Below are positions 23,946-32,900 of a stretch of DNA of 37,558 nucleotides, in pieces. Source of the stretch: Nitrospira sp. (GTDB lineage Bacteria; Nitrospirota; Nitrospiria; Nitrospirales; Nitrospiraceae); assembly GCA_021323395.1 (NCBI GenBank), contig JAJONL010000019.1, positions 1 through 37,558 of the forward strand. The letters run 5' to 3'. A model generated the notes under the pieces. It had not been told where the DNA came from. It worked only from the letters and a program-made list of their open reading frames with translations, and made no database searches. The position numbers and the translations under genes were made by a program. How positions within the stretch are numbered: the stretch's first letter is position 1; every line of letters begins with the position of its first letter.

Positions 23946-25154
23946 TTAGACCGGATGATCGAGGTGGCCGAATCGAAGCTTGCCCAGTTCCGGGTCGATC
24001 CACACCTTCAGATCCCCTGCCAAGACACTCAGCAGGGTTTCACCGACCAGCTGACGGCGCCATCCCCGCAGTACCGGAATATCGACTTCCTCGTCCGGTG
24101 AGGCGCGTTCGACGAGGGTTTGCAAGTCGCCCGTGGTGGCGATCAAGGTGGGAGCGATGTTCTCCATGGCGGCTCTGGATTTCAGCACCGATTGGAGGAG
24201 TTCCAGCACGCCGGTGGATTCAGGGTCCGGTTTGCGGTCGCGTGGGACCTCAGGCCATTCGGATTCGGGTCTCGCCAGCGCCTGCTGCATGGTGGCGAGC
24301 AGAGCCTGGCCGTTCCGTTCCACTTCAGAGGAGTACATGCCACGCATGCCGCGGAGCTGATCGAGCGTGCGAGGCGTCTGGCGAGCCAATTGCACCAAGA
24401 CCTCGTCACGCATGACTCGTCCTCTCGGGACATTACGACGCCGGGCCTCCCCTTCCCGCCAGGCCGCCAAGTCGCGTAACACCGCGGCGGCGCGAGGTTT
24501 GAGGCTTTCCCATCCGCGAATCCGTTGGTATCGCTCTTGCGGGTCACGGGCCTGCGCGCCAAGTGAGACTTCCAAGCGTGAAAACTCCTCATCGACCCAA
24601 TTCAGTCGGCCCATGACGGTCAGTTTTTGCCGGAGATGCCGGTGAATGGGCAAGAGGAAGGTCACATCGTCCAGCGCATAGACCAGCTGTTCTTGACTCA
24701 GCGGGCGCTGGCTCCAATTGGTAAAGGTGTGGGCCTTGTCGAGTTTCACACCCTGGACCCGCTGCACCAAGTTGGCATAGGCGGTTTGCGCGCCGTAGCC
24801 GACCATGGCCGCTGCAATCTGTGTATCGAAGAACGGCTTCGGCAAGCGGCCCGCATGGTGGGCAAACAGTTCAAGATCTTGCCGTCCGGCGTGCAGCACC
24901 TTTTCGATGCGGCTGTCACAGACAATGTCCCAAAATCTGGCCATGCCTGCGCTGTCCTGCAGGGCGGGAAAGTCGATGACTCCTCCCACGCCCTCTGCCG
25001 CGACTTGAATCAATTCCAGGCGAGGAACGAAGTGTTCTTCTCCCATGAACTCGGTATCGATGGCGATGACCGAGCTGTCCTCAAGGCGGTCGCACAGCAC
25101 ATCCAGCGACTCATCGGAGGCAATCAAGGTTTGGTCAGGTTGCGTGGGCGGCAT
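23946..25154 (-). CDS. rnd: Ribonuclease D
   Basis: RNase D trims tRNA and other RNA 3' ends. The DEDD exonuclease motifs are visible: AIDTEFMGE (Asp33, Glu35), the KVLHAGRQDLELF block and the Exo III motif YALDDVTFLLPIH. After residue about 210 comes an HRDC domain (LKPRAAAVLRDLAAWREGEARRRNVPRGRVMRDEVL) and a second HRDC-like region near the C-terminus, the standard RNase D layout. The 402 residues match the family (E. coli 375). It begins 3 bp after the J-domain gene stop on the same strand, so the two are probably co-transcribed. Confidence 0.93.
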   Translation of the reverse strand: MPPTQPDQTLIASDESLDVLCDRLEDSSVIAIDTEFMGEEHFVPRLELIQVAAEGVGGVIDFPALQDSAGMARFWDIVCDSRIEKVLHAGRQDLELFAHHAGRLPKPFFDTQIAAAMVGYGAQTAYANLVQRVQGVKLDKAHTFTNWSQRPLSQEQLVYALDDVTFLLPIHRHLRQKLTVMGRLNWVDEEFSRLEVSLGAQARDPQERYQRIRGWESLKPRAAAVLRDLAAWREGEARRRNVPRGRVMRDEVLVQLARQTPRTLDQLRGMRGMYSSEVERNGQALLATMQQALARPESEWPEVPRDRKPDPESTGVLELLQSVLKSRAAMENIAPTLIATTGDLQTLVERASPDEEVDIPVLRGWRRQLVGETLLSVLAGDLKVWIDPELGKLRFGHLDHPV

Positions 25155-25157
25155 GGG

Positions 25158-25787
25158 TTATTCGGTAGGACGATATTCCGCTCCGCGCGAAATCGGCGGT
25201 TCGGTATTGCTGAGGCTCAGATACTCCTTTAAGAACTGATAGGCCTCGAGAATCCGCCGGAGTTCCGGCTCCGAACTGCGGTCTCCATTGCGCGCATCCG
25301 GATGCAATTCCTTGGCGCGCTGGCGAAAAGCCGCGGTCACATCTGCCAGCGGGGTGCCGAACTCCAGACTCAAAATTTGATAGGCGTCGTACGCGTTCGT
25401 GACTTCACTGGTCGAGCCGGCAGGATTGCCTTCCCCTCCCGCCGCCTTCAGGAAATCCGCGAGATTGATCTTCCGTCGACGGCGCCGCGGCCGCTCGCGC
25501 ACTTCGCTGTCGAGTTCATCCCAACGGTCTTCCACGAACTCCAGGCGGGACTCCAATCGCACGGCGGCGGACACATCCCGTACCTGCTCCAATTCGTCTT
25601 CAATTTGTTGCAGTGACCGTTCCACTTCATCGAGGCCCGGTTCGATGCGGAAATAACTGTCGACGCGCTCCTGCATCATGAAGTCCACGGCAAATTCCAT
25701 ACTGTCGACGTTCTTGGCCCGGAGCATGCCGATTCGACGGCGCATGCCTCGTTGATACTTGAACAGTCGATTGTTTGAAAAGGCCAC
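25158..25787 (-). CDS. J-domain (DnaJ-like) protein
   Basis: The 209 residues have an N-terminal coiled-coil or helical region (about 48-100: GLDEVERSLQQIEDELEQVR...), a strongly basic linker (RPRRRRRK) and a C-terminal J domain (about 133-195: AYDAYQILSLEFGTPLADVTAAFRQRAKELHPDARNG) containing the HPD tripeptide at 162-164, which stimulates the ATPase of DnaK-type chaperones. There is no G/F region, zinc finger or client domain, so it is a type III J protein with a dedicated, unknown target. The start is a GTG with GAGGA just upstream. It is probably an operon with rnd. Confidence 0.85.
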   Translation of the reverse strand: MAFSNNRLFKYQRGMRRRIGMLRAKNVDSMEFAVDFMMQERVDSYFRIEPGLDEVERSLQQIEDELEQVRDVSAAVRLESRLEFVEDRWDELDSEVRERPRRRRRKINLADFLKAAGGEGNPAGSTSEVTNAYDAYQILSLEFGTPLADVTAAFRQRAKELHPDARNGDRSSEPELRRILEAYQFLKEYLSLSNTEPPISRGAEYRPTE

Positions 25788-25893
25788 TGGTCCTCGTTAA
25801 CCGACCCGGTGAGCAAAGGTCGAACGCATCTTAGCACAACACTTTGTGTGGCGATAAGAGTTCGCCGTGCAGCCGGCAGGCGTCACCGGTGCA

Positions 25894-27153
25894 TTACAAG
25901 TACCAGAATGCCAAGATTGCCATGAGTGTGGGCGGCAGGGCAGCGAGGAAAAGTCCGACCGGATGAATGGTTTCATCCTCGAAATGATCGCGCAGGATGG
26001 CCAGTCCGGCCGGGTTAGGCGCATTGGCAATGATCGTCAATCCACCGCCCGAAACCGCCCCGGCGACCAAGGCGTATTTAAATCCATCCGATAGACCTTC
26101 GACCAGTGACCCGAGGTACGTCAGCGCCGCATTGTCCGTGAAGGCGGTCAGGATTACCGCGCCGAAGAATACCCCCTCGTTGCTCATGCTCATCAGCAAC
26201 GGCTGGAGCCACCATTGTTGCTGACCACCCAAGACGACCAGTCCGGCCAGAAAAAATGCGACTAGCAGCCCTTCGCGCAGGATCAACCGATCTTGGTGGC
26301 GTTCATAAGCCTGAGCCACGCCGAGGAATAATAGGAACAGTCCTAGAAACATCGCAGGATGGTGGGCGAAGACCACCACACCGCAGAGAATCAGCAGGTG
26401 AACCACGATCAGGATGGATGGAAGGTTGTCTCCGTTTATCCGGCCTGCCTCGGCGGACGCCGCGCAGAGTTCTTTGCGAAACAAGACCGTTGCGACCAAG
26501 GCGTTGATAATCAGGGCGACCGCAGCTTTCCAACCAAAGGTCAGCAACATGAAGCTGGTATCCCAGCCCCATGTGCCCGCCACCATCAAGACCGGCGGTG
26601 CGGCAAAGGGGGTGAGCGTGCCGCCGATGGAGATATTGACGAGCAGAATGCCCAATGTCGCGTACTTGAAACGTGTGGAAAGGCCGTTTTGAAAGAAGCG
26701 TTCACGCAGAATCAGGGCGGCCAGCGTCATGGCGGCTGGTTCCGTGATGAATGAGCCCAAGAGCGGCACCAGAACCAGGACGGTGAAATAGAATCCCATG
26801 TTTGCGGGAAGCGGGACCGCCCGGCTCACTATGCGGACGCCTCGCCGCGCACAGTGCAGAATCGGACGTGTGCCGGCGATGACCATAATCGCGAAGACGA
26901 ACATCGGTTCGGTGAAGTTGCGCGAGTCCAAATAGCTGGTGGCGACGGTCGCGCCGTCGGTCATGAACATGGCGACCATGAGGACCAATGCCCAAAAGCC
27001 GAAGACCACCTCGACTTCACCCAGCAGGTGCCAAAGTCCCGCATGCGCCGGCCGCGTATGGGCCAAGTGCTCGAAGAACGAGGTGGCAAACGTATGGAGG
27101 ATGGCGGTCGCAAACAGCAGGGCGCCGATCAATTGGATGGTTGTGGGGCTCAC
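25894..27153 (-). CDS. Putative Na+/H+ antiporter (Na_H_antiport_3-type membrane protein)
   Basis: The 419-residue protein is almost entirely hydrophobic, with about ten to twelve membrane segments. Conserved polar motifs lie in membrane-embedded positions: the GSFITEPAAMTLAALIL segment, IGGTLTPFAAPPVLMVAG, FFGAVILTAFTDNAALTYLGSLVEG and GGLTIIANAPNPAGLAIL. These resemble the NhaD/ArsB ion-transporter superfamily, especially the uncharacterised putative Na+/H+ antiporter family. The second half repeats the TxxAxP/DNA-like motifs of the first half, the usual inverted repeat of such carriers. The start is a GTG. Sodium specificity is inferred from the family only. Confidence 0.8.
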   Translation of the reverse strand: MSPTTIQLIGALLFATAILHTFATSFFEHLAHTRPAHAGLWHLLGEVEVVFGFWALVLMVAMFMTDGATVATSYLDSRNFTEPMFVFAIMVIAGTRPILHCARRGVRIVSRAVPLPANMGFYFTVLVLVPLLGSFITEPAAMTLAALILRERFFQNGLSTRFKYATLGILLVNISIGGTLTPFAAPPVLMVAGTWGWDTSFMLLTFGWKAAVALIINALVATVLFRKELCAASAEAGRINGDNLPSILIVVHLLILCGVVVFAHHPAMFLGLFLLFLGVAQAYERHQDRLILREGLLVAFFLAGLVVLGGQQQWWLQPLLMSMSNEGVFFGAVILTAFTDNAALTYLGSLVEGLSDGFKYALVAGAVSGGGLTIIANAPNPAGLAILRDHFEDETIHPVGLFLAALPPTLMAILAFWYL

Positions 27154-27278
27154 AGGGTTTCTCTGCAGTCGACTCGGTGATTATGAGATATCGGCGTACT
27201 CTACATGGCTTGCGCAGGGTACGCCAAGCATGAATAGAAACCATGAAGAGAAAAGGCGTGCGGCGTATCGCGGAGGGG

Positions 27279-28721
27279 TTAGTAGAGGTCGTCGTCGATT
27301 CTGACGCGGCGTCGGGCGACACCGGTGGCGCGTGCGGCCGCGGCGACGGCTTTGGCGACGCGAGGTACCACGTCCCGGTCGAATACACTGGGCATGATGT
27401 AGTCTTCGGAGAGGGCCGCAGGCGGAACGCATTCGGCGATGGCCCGGGCTGCCGCAAGCTTCATGGCCTCGTTGATTTCGCCGGCTTGAACGTCGAGTGC
27501 CCCGCGAAAAATTCCCGGAAAGGACAAGGCATTGTTGATCTGGTTCGGAAAGTCCGAACGGCCGGTCGCAAATATTCTGGAGACTTCATCGCCCATCTTG
27601 GGATCGATTTCCGGGTCGGGATTGGCCATGGCGAACACGATACGATCCTGGTTCATAGACTCGAGGTCGTCCTTGTTCAGCACGTTGCCGACCGACAGTC
27701 CGATGAACACATCGGCTCCCTTCAGCGCGTCGCGCAACGTCCCACGCGGTCGGTCACGCCGGATGCAGGCCTGCAGATCGGTGCGGCAAGCGCGCAATTC
27801 TTCCGCCTCTCCCAACAGTACGATGCCCTCCTTATCACATCCGACGAGATGACAGGCGCCCGCGGCGAGCAGAATCCGGCAGCAGGCAGTTCCCGCCGCG
27901 CCGAGGCCATTCACCACGATCCGAACGTCCTCCATGTGCTTCCCGACCACCTTGAGCGCATTGGTCAGCGCGGCCAGCAAGACGACGGCCGTGCCGTGCT
28001 GGTCGTCGTGCATGACGGGAATGTCGAGCGACGTTTTGAGCGCGCGTTCAATCTCGAAGCAGCGCGGCGCGCTGATATCTTCCAGATTGATGCCACCGAA
28101 ACCGGGGGCGATGCCGCGTACGATGCGAATGATTTCTTCCGTATTCTGGGTCCCCAGACAGATCGGCCAGGCGTCGATCCCGGCCAACTCCTTGAACAGC
28201 ATGACCTTGCCTTCCATGACCGGAAGGGCCGCCGCCGGACCAAGATCCCCCAATCCGAGCACGGCGGAGCCATCCGTGACGACAGCCACGCTGTTGCTCT
28301 TGATGGTGAAGGCATAGGCTTTGGCCGGATCCTTAGCGATGGCCTGGCACACGCGGCCGACGCCCGGCGTGTAAATCATGGAGAGGACGTTACGCGTATT
28401 CACAGGCACTTTGCTCTGGACACGGATTTTTCCACCCAGGTGAAGCAGGAAAATCCGGTCAGAGGCGGAGAGCACCGTCACCTCCGGCAGACTTTCCAAC
28501 CGTTCCAGAACCCGCTCGCCGTGGGTTTCATTCTGCACATCGAACGTGATGTCGCGGATCATGCGCTCGGCATTGGCCGACACAATGTCGACGGCGCCGA
28601 GGTTCGCCCCCTCCTCTGCCAGGAGGGCCGCCACCTTGGCGAAGATGCCCGGTTTGTTGAGAAGGGCGAGACGGACGGTCAGGCGGTAATTCGAATAGGG
28701 TCCGATGTCGTCGGTGGTCAT
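27279..28721 (-). CDS. NAD-dependent malic enzyme with N-terminal ACT domain
   Basis: Malic enzyme oxidatively decarboxylates malate to pyruvate with NAD(P). Residues about 12-88 form an ACT domain (NYRLTVRLALLNKPGIFAKVAALLAEEGANLGAVDIV), a small-molecule sensor. The catalytic part begins with IYTPGVG (Tyr117), has KSNSVAVVTDGSAVLGLGD, the catalytic lysine in MEGKVMLFKELAGIDAWPICL (Lys172), DISAPRCFEIE and the metal ligands HDDQHGTAVV. The Rossmann motif VVNGLGAAGTACC follows, then SFPGIFRGALDV and the end. The 480 residues fit the short bacterial class with an added ACT domain. ACT-malic enzymes are probably controlled by an amino acid; the ligand is unknown. Confidence 0.93.
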   Translation of the reverse strand: MTTDDIGPYSNYRLTVRLALLNKPGIFAKVAALLAEEGANLGAVDIVSANAERMIRDITFDVQNETHGERVLERLESLPEVTVLSASDRIFLLHLGGKIRVQSKVPVNTRNVLSMIYTPGVGRVCQAIAKDPAKAYAFTIKSNSVAVVTDGSAVLGLGDLGPAAALPVMEGKVMLFKELAGIDAWPICLGTQNTEEIIRIVRGIAPGFGGINLEDISAPRCFEIERALKTSLDIPVMHDDQHGTAVVLLAALTNALKVVGKHMEDVRIVVNGLGAAGTACCRILLAAGACHLVGCDKEGIVLLGEAEELRACRTDLQACIRRDRPRGTLRDALKGADVFIGLSVGNVLNKDDLESMNQDRIVFAMANPDPEIDPKMGDEVSRIFATGRSDFPNQINNALSFPGIFRGALDVQAGEINEAMKLAAARAIAECVPPAALSEDYIMPSVFDRDVVPRVAKAVAAAARATGVARRRVRIDDDLY

Positions 28722-29006
28722 GGGCTTGACCTACGAGGGTGAGTGGCTTTTTTAAAGCTTATCATAGACATCAGGAGAGAGCGTCTCGTGGATGATGCAA
28801 GGAATGGAAGCGGTTCATGAGAATTGCGGAAGAATATGGGGTGCGTGGAATAACAGAATCATTGGTTGATATATGTGCTGTATGCGCACGATACTAAATA
28901 AAAAGTTATATCATTCACGATTATAACGGCAGTCTGATACGGAAGGGATATCTAGGCAGGGCAGCTGCTGGTTCTGAGCTCAAGAACATCGCTCGCAAGT
29001 GTTCCG

Positions 29007-29036
29007 TTGACATTTATCCCCGCGGTTGGCTACCCT
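29007..29036 (+). promoter_or_regulatory. Candidate promoter of the Lys/Glu-rich secreted protein
   Basis: TTGACA (29007-29012), an 18-nt spacer and TACCCT (29031-29036; T, A and final T match) give a start near 29043, just upstream of the tandem repeats. The region 28740-29000 is AT-rich (notably 28850-28930) and contains no gene I can support. Confidence 0.55.
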
Positions 29037-29058
29037 CAGGCGCCCTTGTGGTGGGCAC

Positions 29059-29102
29059 AATTAATCTCAACCTTTCAAGCAATTAATCTCAACCTTTCAA
29101 GG
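29059..29102 (+). repeat. 22-bp tandem duplication in the leader of the 59-residue gene
   Basis: A 22-bp unit beginning AATTAATCTCAACC and ending TTTCAAG(C/G) occurs twice in tandem at 29059-29080 and 29081-29102, with one mismatch at the last base. The second copy runs directly into the AAGGAGG ribosome binding site. Confidence 0.9.
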
Positions 29103-29112
29103 AGGGGTTCCC

Positions 29113-29292
29113 ATGAAGCGTGCATTATTTGCAGTCGTTGCGGCAGCCATCCTCGTTGCATTCACCGCTCCGTCGTTTGCCGGCGAAGAGAAGAAGAAGG
29201 ACGAGAAGAAGGGCGGACACTTCTCCCAGACCCTCTTCGGTGAAGAGAAGAAGGAAGAGAAGAAAAAAGACGAGAAGAAGGGCGGACACTGA
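29113..29292 (+). CDS. 59-residue secreted Lys/Glu-rich protein with a duplicated GGH motif
   Basis: The ATG follows AAGGAGG with 7-nt spacing. Residues 1-23 are a standard signal peptide (MKRALFAVVAAAILVAFTAP then SFA, cleaved before GEE). The mature 36 residues consist of two charged blocks, GEEKKKDEKKGGH and GEEKKEEKKKDEKKGGH, separated by FSQTLF. A 22-bp identical DNA repeat (29200-29221 and 29269-29290) encodes the shared DEKKGGH ends, so the gene arose by internal duplication. The terminal His and Gly-Gly-His could bind metal ions. A strong terminator lies 32 bp downstream. No family is recognised; a periplasmic location is inferred. Too highly charged to be an enzyme. Confidence 0.75.
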   Translation: MKRALFAVVAAAILVAFTAPSFAGEEKKKDEKKGGHFSQTLFGEEKKEEKKKDEKKGGH

Positions 29293-29323
29293 TCTCAGGT
29301 CCCCACGTTCTTTCGTAATCTTG

Positions 29324-29366
29324 AATTGGCTCGCGATCCGGAGGCCGGCGCGAGCCAATTTTATTG
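29324..29366 (+). terminator. Rho-independent terminator after the 59-residue gene
   Basis: Perfect 12-bp arms AATTGGCTCGCG (29324-29335) and CGCGAGCCAATT (29349-29360) with a 13-nt loop are followed by TTATT. It insulates this one-gene unit from the DUF5329-like gene. Confidence 0.9.
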
Positions 29367-29491
29367 GTGTCCATTCTCGATTGTATTCATCCCCGAAGTT
29401 TTCATCACATCCGGTAGCGTGATCCCCGTCTCAGCTGCATCCTGGGCAACATGCGGGTGTAGACTTGCGGCAGAGAACATTCGGACGCGAT

Positions 29492-29872
29492 ATGGAGAGT
29501 CAGCGGAAGAAACCGATCATTGTCGTCCTACTTCTCCTGTGCGCCTCACTCGCCTCAGCCGACGAGCCCGATGCGGCGGCGAGGGACGAGATTGCGCACC
29601 TGTTTTCTTCTCTAGCGGCATCCGGCTGTCAGTTCTATCGCAATGGCTCCTGGTACAGCCCTTCACGCGCTGTCGGTCACCTCCAGCAGAAATACGAGTA
29701 CTTTCTAAAAAGGAAACTCGTGTCGACGGCCGAATCCTTTATCACGCAAGCTGCAACCGCGAGCAGCACGAGTGGAGACCCGTATCTGGTCAAATGCGGC
29801 GAGGCGCCGGCGATCGAAAGCGCTACGTGGTTTACTCAACAGCTGACGCGATATAGGGCAGCGTCGAAGTAG
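29492..29872 (+). CDS. DUF5329-family secreted protein
   Basis: The protein starts MESQRKKPIIVVLLLLCASLASADE, a signal peptide with likely cleavage after ASA. The mature part has the DUF5329 pattern: DEIAHLFSSLAASGCQFYRNGSWYS, HLQQKYEYFLKRKLVSTAESFI, and SGDPYLVKCGEAPAIESATWF with two conserved cysteines that probably form a disulphide. The function of the family is unknown; the location is the periplasm. I use the ATG at 29492 because it begins the signal peptide; a frame open to 29465 adds nine residues. It lies about 100 bp before the large fusion gene. Confidence 0.82.
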   Translation: MESQRKKPIIVVLLLLCASLASADEPDAAARDEIAHLFSSLAASGCQFYRNGSWYSPSRAVGHLQQKYEYFLKRKLVSTAESFITQAATASSTSGDPYLVKCGEAPAIESATWFTQQLTRYRAASK

Positions 29873-29940
29873 TATACAAGCATGGGTTTGGGCTGCACGT
29901 CCCCAAGAACGCAGCGGTCGATTATGGCCGGCACGTTTCA

Positions 29941-29970
29941 TTGACCCATTTGATCGACGCGTGATACGGT
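29941..29970 (+). promoter_or_regulatory. Possible promoter giving a leaderless message for the fusion gene
   Basis: TTGACC (29941-29946), an 18-nt spacer and TACGGT (29965-29970) match the same TTGACx-N18-TAnnnT layout as at 29007. The expected start site, about 7 nt after the -10, coincides with the ATG at 29977. There is no Shine-Dalgarno. Confidence 0.4.
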
Positions 29971-29976
29971 TCGCGC

Positions 29977-32900
29977 ATGACACATACAAATGCCCCGCGC
30001 CAGCCGAATCGCCTCATTCATCAGACCAGTCCCTATCTTCTTCAACATGCCCACAACCCGGTGGACTGGTATCCCTGGGGGCCTGAGGCACTGGCCCAGG
30101 CGGCGCGGCTAAAACGTCCGATTCTCCTCTCCATCGGGTATTCGTCCTGTCACTGGTGCCATGTGATGGAGCGAGAATCGTTTGAGAACGAGTCGATTGC
30201 CCGCCTGATGAACGACCATTTTGTGTGCGTCAAAGTCGATCGGGAAGAGCGGCCGGATCTCGACGAGATTTACATGCAGGCGACTCTGGCGTTGAACCGC
30301 AATCAGGGCGGCTGGCCGATGACGGTATTTCTCACGCCGGATCAGAAACCGTTTTTTGCCGGCACCTATTTTCCGCCCGAGGACCGCTGGGGCCGGCCCG
30401 GCTTTCCGACTCTTCTCAAGAAAATTGCGGAGTACTGGGAGAAAGACCAAGCGGGGGTGCTGTCACAAGCGTCCAGCCTCACGGCCCGCCTGCAGGAGGG
30501 AGGTCATGCCCCTTCCCCCACCACAGTGGGCGAAGCGGAACTCGATACGGCAGTGACCCAGTTCGCGGAAGACTTCGACGCCAAGCATGGGGGATTCGGC
30601 GGGGCGCCCAAGTTTCCTCCTGCGACCGGCTTATCGCTCTTGCTCCACTGTCACCACCGCACGAAAGATCCCCACACGCTGACGATGGTCCGAACCACGC
30701 TGGATGCCATGGCAGCCGGCGGCATCTACGATCAGATCGGCGGCGGCTTTGCCCGCTACTCCACCGATGAGCGCTGGCTGGTGCCGCATTTTGAGAAGAT
30801 GCTGTACGACAATGCCCTGCTGGCCCGTGTGTATGTCGAAGCCTATCAAGTGACCGGTGATGCCAATTATCGTCGCGTGGCCTGCGAGACGTTGGATTAC
30901 ATCCTGAAAGAGATGACCTCCCCGGAAGGCGGATTTTATTCCGCGACCGACGCCGACTCGGAAGGGGTCGAGGGTAGATTCTTCGTCTGGACGCCCGACG
31001 AAATTCGAGCGGCGGTGGAAAACGATGAGGATGCGAGGCGATTCTGCGCCTATTACGACGTCACACCGGGTGGAAATTGGGAACACAAGAATGTCCTCCA
31101 TACGCCTAAGACTGTCGAGGCCGTTGCCAAGGAATTAGGGATTACCGCGGACGAGTTGCAGCAGACCGTCGCGCGGGTCAAGCCATTGGTCTATGCCGCG
31201 CGCGCCGCACGAATCGCTCCCGGACTTGACGACAAGGTCATCACCGCCTGGAACGGCATGATGATCAGCGCCATGGCGGAAGCCGGACGTGTGTTCGAGT
31301 TGCCGCGGTATCGCGACGCGGCCCAACGCGCGTCCGATTTTCTTCTCGCCGGTCTCTCGAAACCGGACGGGCGGCTTCTGCGCACCTATCGCGCCGGCAC
31401 AGCCCATTTGGACGCCTATCTGGAAGATTATGCCTATTTCGCCGAGGGCTTGATCGAGACCTATGAAGCGGGCGGCAATGAGCGCTATCTTTCAGCAGCC
31501 ATCCGTCTGGCCGAGCGCATGTTGGCGGATTTTGCGGATGCGAAGCATGGCGGGTTCTTCACCACGGCCACGGACCACGAGGCCTTGATCATGCGAAGCC
31601 GGGAAGGGCCGGACGGAGCCACACCGAGCGGCAATGCGGTCGCTGCATCAATCCTGGCTCGGTTGGCCTATCATTTCGACCGGGATGAATTCCGTCAGGC
31701 GGCGGCTGCGGCCGTGCGAGCCTATGGCCGGCAGATAGCCCGCTATCCCAGGGCCTTTGCCAAGAGTTTGCTGGTGGTGGATCTTCTGACAAGCGGGCCG
31801 ATGGAGATCGCCCTGGTCGGCTCGCCGAACGATCCCCACACGGCCTCTTTACGTGCCGCAGTCAGCCGGGCCTATCTGCCGAATCGTGTCATCGCCTATC
31901 GGGATCCGCAACAGCCAGAGACAAGCCATCCATTGTTGCAAGGCAAGACGTTGATCGACGGCAGGGCGGCGCTGTACGTCTGTCGTAACTTTGCCTGCCG
32001 GCAGCCAATCACCGACCCGGCGGAGCTTCCTGCCCTGCTCAATTCTCAGCAGGCGGCACAGCCTTCTCCCACCGCTTCGGAGCAAAAGGTATTGGGCGGA
32101 ACGTTGCTGTCTGGCGCGGCTACCATCCAGGGCACAGCGGCCTATGCGGCACGAAAGATCCATGAGGCCTCAGCGGCTGGGTCCCTCGCGAAAGGATTCG
32201 GACCGTTCGGGGCTACTGGACTCACGGTGAGCCGTCTCGGGTTCGGCACCTATCGGATTGGCCAGCGTGATGGTGAACAGCGGGATGCCCTGACCAAGGC
32301 CCTGCGTATGGGCTGTAACCTGATCGACACCTCGACCAATTACATGGACGGCGAGAGCGAACAGCTGGTGGGATCCGTCCTGCAGCAGTTGATTAGCGCC
32401 GGCGAGGTGACTCGCGAGGAAATCATCGTCGTGTCGAAGATCGGGTATGTGCAGGGCCAGAATCTGACGCAGGCTCAGGCAAGGGAAAAGGCCGGCAAGC
32501 CCTATCTGGATATGGTGAAGTACGGCGAGGATATCTGGCACTGTATCCATCCGGAGTTTTTGGCCGACCAGCTCACCCAGTCGTTGGATCGTTTGGGACT
32601 CGCCACATTGGATATCTGCCTGCTCCACAACCCGGAATATTTTCTCTCCCACGCGACCCGCCTTGGCAGTACGGACGCGCCTGATCTGCCTGCATTGCGC
32701 GATCAATTCTATGCGCGAATCCAACTGGCTTTCGAGTACTTCGAGACGCAAGTGCAAGCCGGACGGATTCGTGCCTATGGCCTGTCGTCGAATACGGCTA
32801 CCGCGCCTCCCAGTGATTCGAGCGCCACTTCCCTGTCCCGCATGGTGGCGGCGGCGAAGGCGGCTGCCAAGAAGATCGGAGCGTTGGCCCATCACTTCGC

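Noticed and set aside
27243-28742. 499-residue plus-strand ORF opposite the malic enzyme gene
   Set aside because: It mirrors the malic enzyme codons; the encoded protein has no recognisable family or membrane/signal features.
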